The notes beneath the pieces are model-generated. The model was not told where the DNA came from, did no database searches, and saw only the letters and a program-made list of their open reading frames with translations. Positions 61,088 to 64,000 of a stretch of DNA of 64,000 bases are shown here, in pieces. Source of the DNA: Pedobacter sp. Hv1 (GTDB lineage: Bacteria > Bacteroidota > Bacteroidia > Sphingobacteriales > Sphingobacteriaceae); NCBI RefSeq assembly GCF_001412215.1, contig NZ_LLWP01000002.1, positions 62,001 through 126,000 on the forward strand. The letters run 5' to 3'. Numbering within the stretch: the first letter of the stretch is position 1; every line of letters starts with the position of its first letter. The position numbers were made by a program, and so were the translations under genes.

Positions 61088-61850
61088 ATTGTTTAACCAA
61101 TGTTTTAAATGATGGATGAAGGGATACCACCTCGCCAAAAACCAATAGTGCTGGTGCTTCTATTTTTTCTTTTTTAACCATAGCTAAAATGGTGGCAACT
61201 TTACCGACTACCAATTTCTCGCTGGTAGAAGAGCCATTTTGTACAACCGCAGCAGGCAATTGATCTTTTCCGGCAGTTTTAAAAATCTCTACAATTTGCG
61301 CTAACTTATTTAAGCCCATTAAAACGATAACCGTTGCACTAGATTGACTGGCTTGGTAAATATCTTGCGAGATTTCTCCATTTGAAGTAGTTCCGGTAAT
61401 TACCCAAAAACTTTCGCTCAAGCCACGATGCGTAACTGGAATTTGCTGTAAACCAGGTACACCAATTGAACTTGAAATACCGGGGATTACACTAACAGGA
61501 ATACTGTAAGAATCTGCATAAGCCAACTCTTCATAGCCCCTACCAAAAACAAAAGGATCGCCACCTTTTAAACGCACTACATGCCCATAGTTTAAAGCAT
61601 AATCAACCATTAATTTATTGATGGCTGTTTGCTCATACGAATGTTCACCAGAGCGTTTACCCACATAAACCTTAATGGCATTAACTGGTGCATGGATCAA
61701 CAAGGCTTCATTTACCAACGCATCATAGAGTACTACATCGGCAGTTTTTAATGCATTTACACCTTTTAGTGTCAACAAATCTGGATCTCCGGGCCCTGCA
61801 CCCAAAAGGGTTATTTTTGGTTCGCGATTGATATTTTGTATTAAACTCAT
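61071..61850 (-). CDS. cobA: uroporphyrinogen-III C-methyltransferase (SUMT)
   Basis: A 259-residue enzyme that methylates uroporphyrinogen III twice to precorrin-2 using SAM, the first siroheme step. It has GAGPGDPDLLTLKGVNALK near 18, KVYVGKRSG, RLKGGDPFVFGRGYEE, PGISSSIGVPGLQQIPVTHRG and VIVLMGLNKL. All are intact, unlike the second copy at 55648. Its start overlaps the siroheme reductase stop by 4 bp (ATGA), so translation is coupled; its product feeds the fused dehydrogenase encoded next. Confidence 0.95.
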   Translation of the reverse strand: MSLIQNINREPKITLLGAGPGDPDLLTLKGVNALKTADVVLYDALVNEALLIHAPVNAIKVYVGKRSGEHSYEQTAINKLMVDYALNYGHVVRLKGGDPFVFGRGYEELAYADSYSIPVSVIPGISSSIGVPGLQQIPVTHRGLSESFWVITGTTSNGEISQDIYQASQSSATVIVLMGLNKLAQIVEIFKTAGKDQLPAAVVQNGSSTSEKLVVGKVATILAMVKKEKIEAPALLVFGEVVSLHPSFKTLVKQYASIA

Positions 61851-63937
61851 GCTATTTCTACTGCCCTAAAGGCTTTAATTTGATTTAAAAATTGGGTTGC
61901 TTCTCCAAAGTATTGTACGGCAAAGAGCGTGGATGGCTCGTTTTTATTAATCTGCAAAACGAGCTCAGAAAAAGTTGTTCCGAAATTAAATTCGCCTGTT
62001 GTCACAAAGTGATTATCGAACTCTTTAATTACACCTGCCTGTGTACTGCTGTTGATGTTTTTATCTAAGAGTAATGATTTGGCAGCATTTACAAAAACAC
62101 TATATGCATGATAAATGGCATCAGCGTATGCTTTATTTTTCAAGGCTTCGGCAGCCCAAGTCAATTTATCTTCGGCTTCTAACAACAAAGTGGCCACCAG
62201 ATCAATCACTACTCCGGCACATTCTCCAACACCAATTGCTGTTTCGAAAGTTTCTTCGTGCCCCCAATCCACAAACTCAGTTGTTTTCAGATTGGTTAAA
62301 TCGGCTAATGGTTTTAACAATTGGTAAAAATGATCTTTACCCTGTCTATCATAATAAGTATGGAAGTTTTCTGCTGCTTGTTGGTTGGCCTTAAAATCAT
62401 TTAACAACAAATGCAGAACCTGGGTTGCCCTTTTGGTAGGCACTTTAATTACACGCTCTGCCACTCTGCCTACTCCATTCCCAACTGTTCCACCGCCCAA
62501 CATTACTTGTACGGCTGGTACCACTTTGCCATCTGCTTTTACCGAACTACCGTGAAAACCAATTTCGGCCAAACTATGTTGTCCGCACGAGTTCATGCAA
62601 CCACTGATCTTGATCTTGATATTTTTCTCGTAAATAAATTCAGGGAAATCTTCATAAACCACTTCTTCCAGCACTTCTGCCAAAGTCATGCTATTGGCAA
62701 TACCCAAGTTACAAGTATCCGTACCCGGACAGGTGGTAATATCTGCCAGGCTATCAAAACCGGCATTGGCTAATCCGATGGCACTTAGCGCTTGGTACAA
62801 AGAGGGCAAGGCATTTTCGGCTACAAATTTTAACAATAAGCCCTGATTTTGAGTAATCCGAATTTCGTCGGCCACATAAGGTGCTATGGCCTTTACCAAT
62901 GCTCTGGCCTGATCTGTTTTGATATCGCCAACCTGTACTTTTACATACACCCCATAAAAACCTTTTTGTTTTTGCGCTATGGTATTGGTAGCCAACCAAT
63001 GTTTGTAATGAGTTTCATTGCTTGGTGTTACTGGCAAATAAGCCAACTGAGGTGGTAAAGCAGGTTGTGGAACTGTGTTCAGGTCAATCTTGAAAGTCTG
63101 CACCTTATTGGCCGTTCTTTCTTCATCAATCAACCTTAAAACCTCATCTAGCCCAAGTTTCTGCACCAAATATTTTAAGCGGGCTTTATTTCTATTGTTG
63201 CGTTCGCCATAACGGTCAAAAACCCTCAATACCGATTCTGTAAATGGAATCAATTGGTTTTCTGGTAAAAATTCGTGTACTGCAGTAGCCAAAAAAGGCT
63301 GCGCCCCTAATCCCCCAGCAAATAAAACCTTAAAACCACGCTCGCCATTGTTATTTAATTTGGGGATAAAGCCCAAATCATGTATATAGCTATACGCCGT
63401 ATCCTTATCGCTAGACGAAAAGGAAATTTTGATCTTCCTTCCCATTTCCTGACAGATTGGATTACGTAAAAAGTAAGCAAAAACTGCTTGTGCATACGGA
63501 GAAACATCAAAGGGTTCTTCTGGATCTATGCCTGCATTTGGCGATGAGGTAACATTCCGAACGGTATTACCGCAAGCCTCTCTTAAGGTAATGTCATCCA
63601 ATTCTAGCTTGGCCCAAAGTTCTGGTGTGCGGTCTAAGCTTACATAGTGGATCTGGATATCCTGACGGGTGGTTAAATGAAGGTTTCCACTTGCATACTC
63701 ATCAGCAATATCGGCAATGCGCAATAATTGTTTAAAAGTAACTTTACCAAAAGGTAGTTTAATACGGATCATTTGTACACCGGGCTGTCTTTGCCCATAC
63801 ACTCCACGGGCCAAGCGCAAACTCCTAAAGCGCTCTTCATGTATCTTTCCTGAACGAAAATCATTGATCTTTTTTTCCAAATCAATGATATCTTTTGCTA
63901 CAATAGGATTTTCTAACTCGGTTCTGAAACTCTGCAT
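61847..63937 (-). CDS. siroheme-dependent sulfite/nitrite reductase with C-terminal HEPN-like extension
   Basis: A 696-residue cytosolic reductase, probably ferredoxin-dependent sulfite reductase. LTTRQDIQIHYV and GNTVRNVTSSPNAG mark the siroheme pocket; the Fe4S4-siroheme ligands are CPGTDTC and GCMNSCGQH (~400-450). Plain members of the family end near 560; here ~120 extra residues (WAAEALKNKAYADAIYHAYS) form a helical, HEPN-like domain. It could reduce nitrite, but the sulfate-assimilation neighbours favour sulfite. First gene of the operon; its promoter is beyond or near the window edge. Confidence 0.92.
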   Translation of the reverse strand: MQSFRTELENPIVAKDIIDLEKKINDFRSGKIHEERFRSLRLARGVYGQRQPGVQMIRIKLPFGKVTFKQLLRIADIADEYASGNLHLTTRQDIQIHYVSLDRTPELWAKLELDDITLREACGNTVRNVTSSPNAGIDPEEPFDVSPYAQAVFAYFLRNPICQEMGRKIKISFSSSDKDTAYSYIHDLGFIPKLNNNGERGFKVLFAGGLGAQPFLATAVHEFLPENQLIPFTESVLRVFDRYGERNNRNKARLKYLVQKLGLDEVLRLIDEERTANKVQTFKIDLNTVPQPALPPQLAYLPVTPSNETHYKHWLATNTIAQKQKGFYGVYVKVQVGDIKTDQARALVKAIAPYVADEIRITQNQGLLLKFVAENALPSLYQALSAIGLANAGFDSLADITTCPGTDTCNLGIANSMTLAEVLEEVVYEDFPEFIYEKNIKIKISGCMNSCGQHSLAEIGFHGSSVKADGKVVPAVQVMLGGGTVGNGVGRVAERVIKVPTKRATQVLHLLLNDFKANQQAAENFHTYYDRQGKDHFYQLLKPLADLTNLKTTEFVDWGHEETFETAIGVGECAGVVIDLVATLLLEAEDKLTWAAEALKNKAYADAIYHAYSVFVNAAKSLLLDKNINSSTQAGVIKEFDNHFVTTGEFNFGTTFSELVLQINKNEPSTLFAVQYFGEATQFLNQIKAFRAVEIA

Positions 63938-64000
63938 TTGGTCTGTTTTTTATAGGCGATATTTTCATCTTTAACAAAAGCCGCCTCATAAAGGCAGACT

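Overview
The window looks like a chromosomal segment of a Sphingobacteriaceae bacterium (Bacteroidota), most like Pedobacter. The DNA is AT-rich, start codons lack clear Shine-Dalgarno sites, and many promoters carry the Bacteroidota -7 element TAnnTTTG, with a TTTG/TTG box about 19-20 nt upstream in several. A type IX secretion plug-like protein, Bacteroidota-type two-FtsX permeases and a TPR-bearing histidine kinase fit the same group. I saw no rRNA, tRNA, CRISPR array, complete insertion sequence or prophage.

Layout. 1-5.5 kb holds small regulator/enzyme pairs: ArsR with a START-domain protein, YafY with a GyrI-like protein, pyrD, and an Rrf2 regulator with an NAD(P)-binding oxidoreductase. 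Paired palindromic operators are visible for ArsR and Rrf2. 5.5-13.4 kb holds a degenerate tandem repeat, an ABC-F ATPase overlapping a T9SS plug-like gene, an alpha-amylase, a thioesterase, a proton antiporter and an EVE-domain protein. 13.5-18.7 kb is a two-component system followed by an outer-membrane protein and a large lipoprotein; two matching palindromes suggest the response regulator controls both itself and that pair. 18.7-20.6 kb is decayed DNA: a permease C-terminal relic, a BlaR1-like protein without its protease domain, and a relic of a promoter element.

20.6-48.7 kb is the outstanding region. Ten paralogous MacB/FtsX-type permeases (783-824 aa), two MacB/LolD-type ATPases, one small secreted protein and one membrane-fusion adaptor all lie on the minus strand. 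They form two transcription units. Each starts with a sigma-54 promoter, an IHF-consensus site and a related 28-bp upstream activator site, and the spacing of the three is identical to the base in both (-12/-24, -55 to -67, -97 to -124). The divergent genes at 49-52 kb encode the expected NtrC-type activator and an intramembrane-sensing histidine kinase. Seven of the permease gaps carry copies of one palindromic hairpin repeat.

52-55.5 kb holds a CDP-alcohol phosphatidyltransferase and the glycogen genes glgC-glgA. 55.6-64 kb is an assimilatory sulfate reduction and siroheme cluster: siroheme-dependent reductase, SUMT, a precorrin-2 dehydrogenase/TauE fusion, an APS-reductase-type CysH, CysD and CysN. 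A second, diverged SUMT follows from its own promoter.
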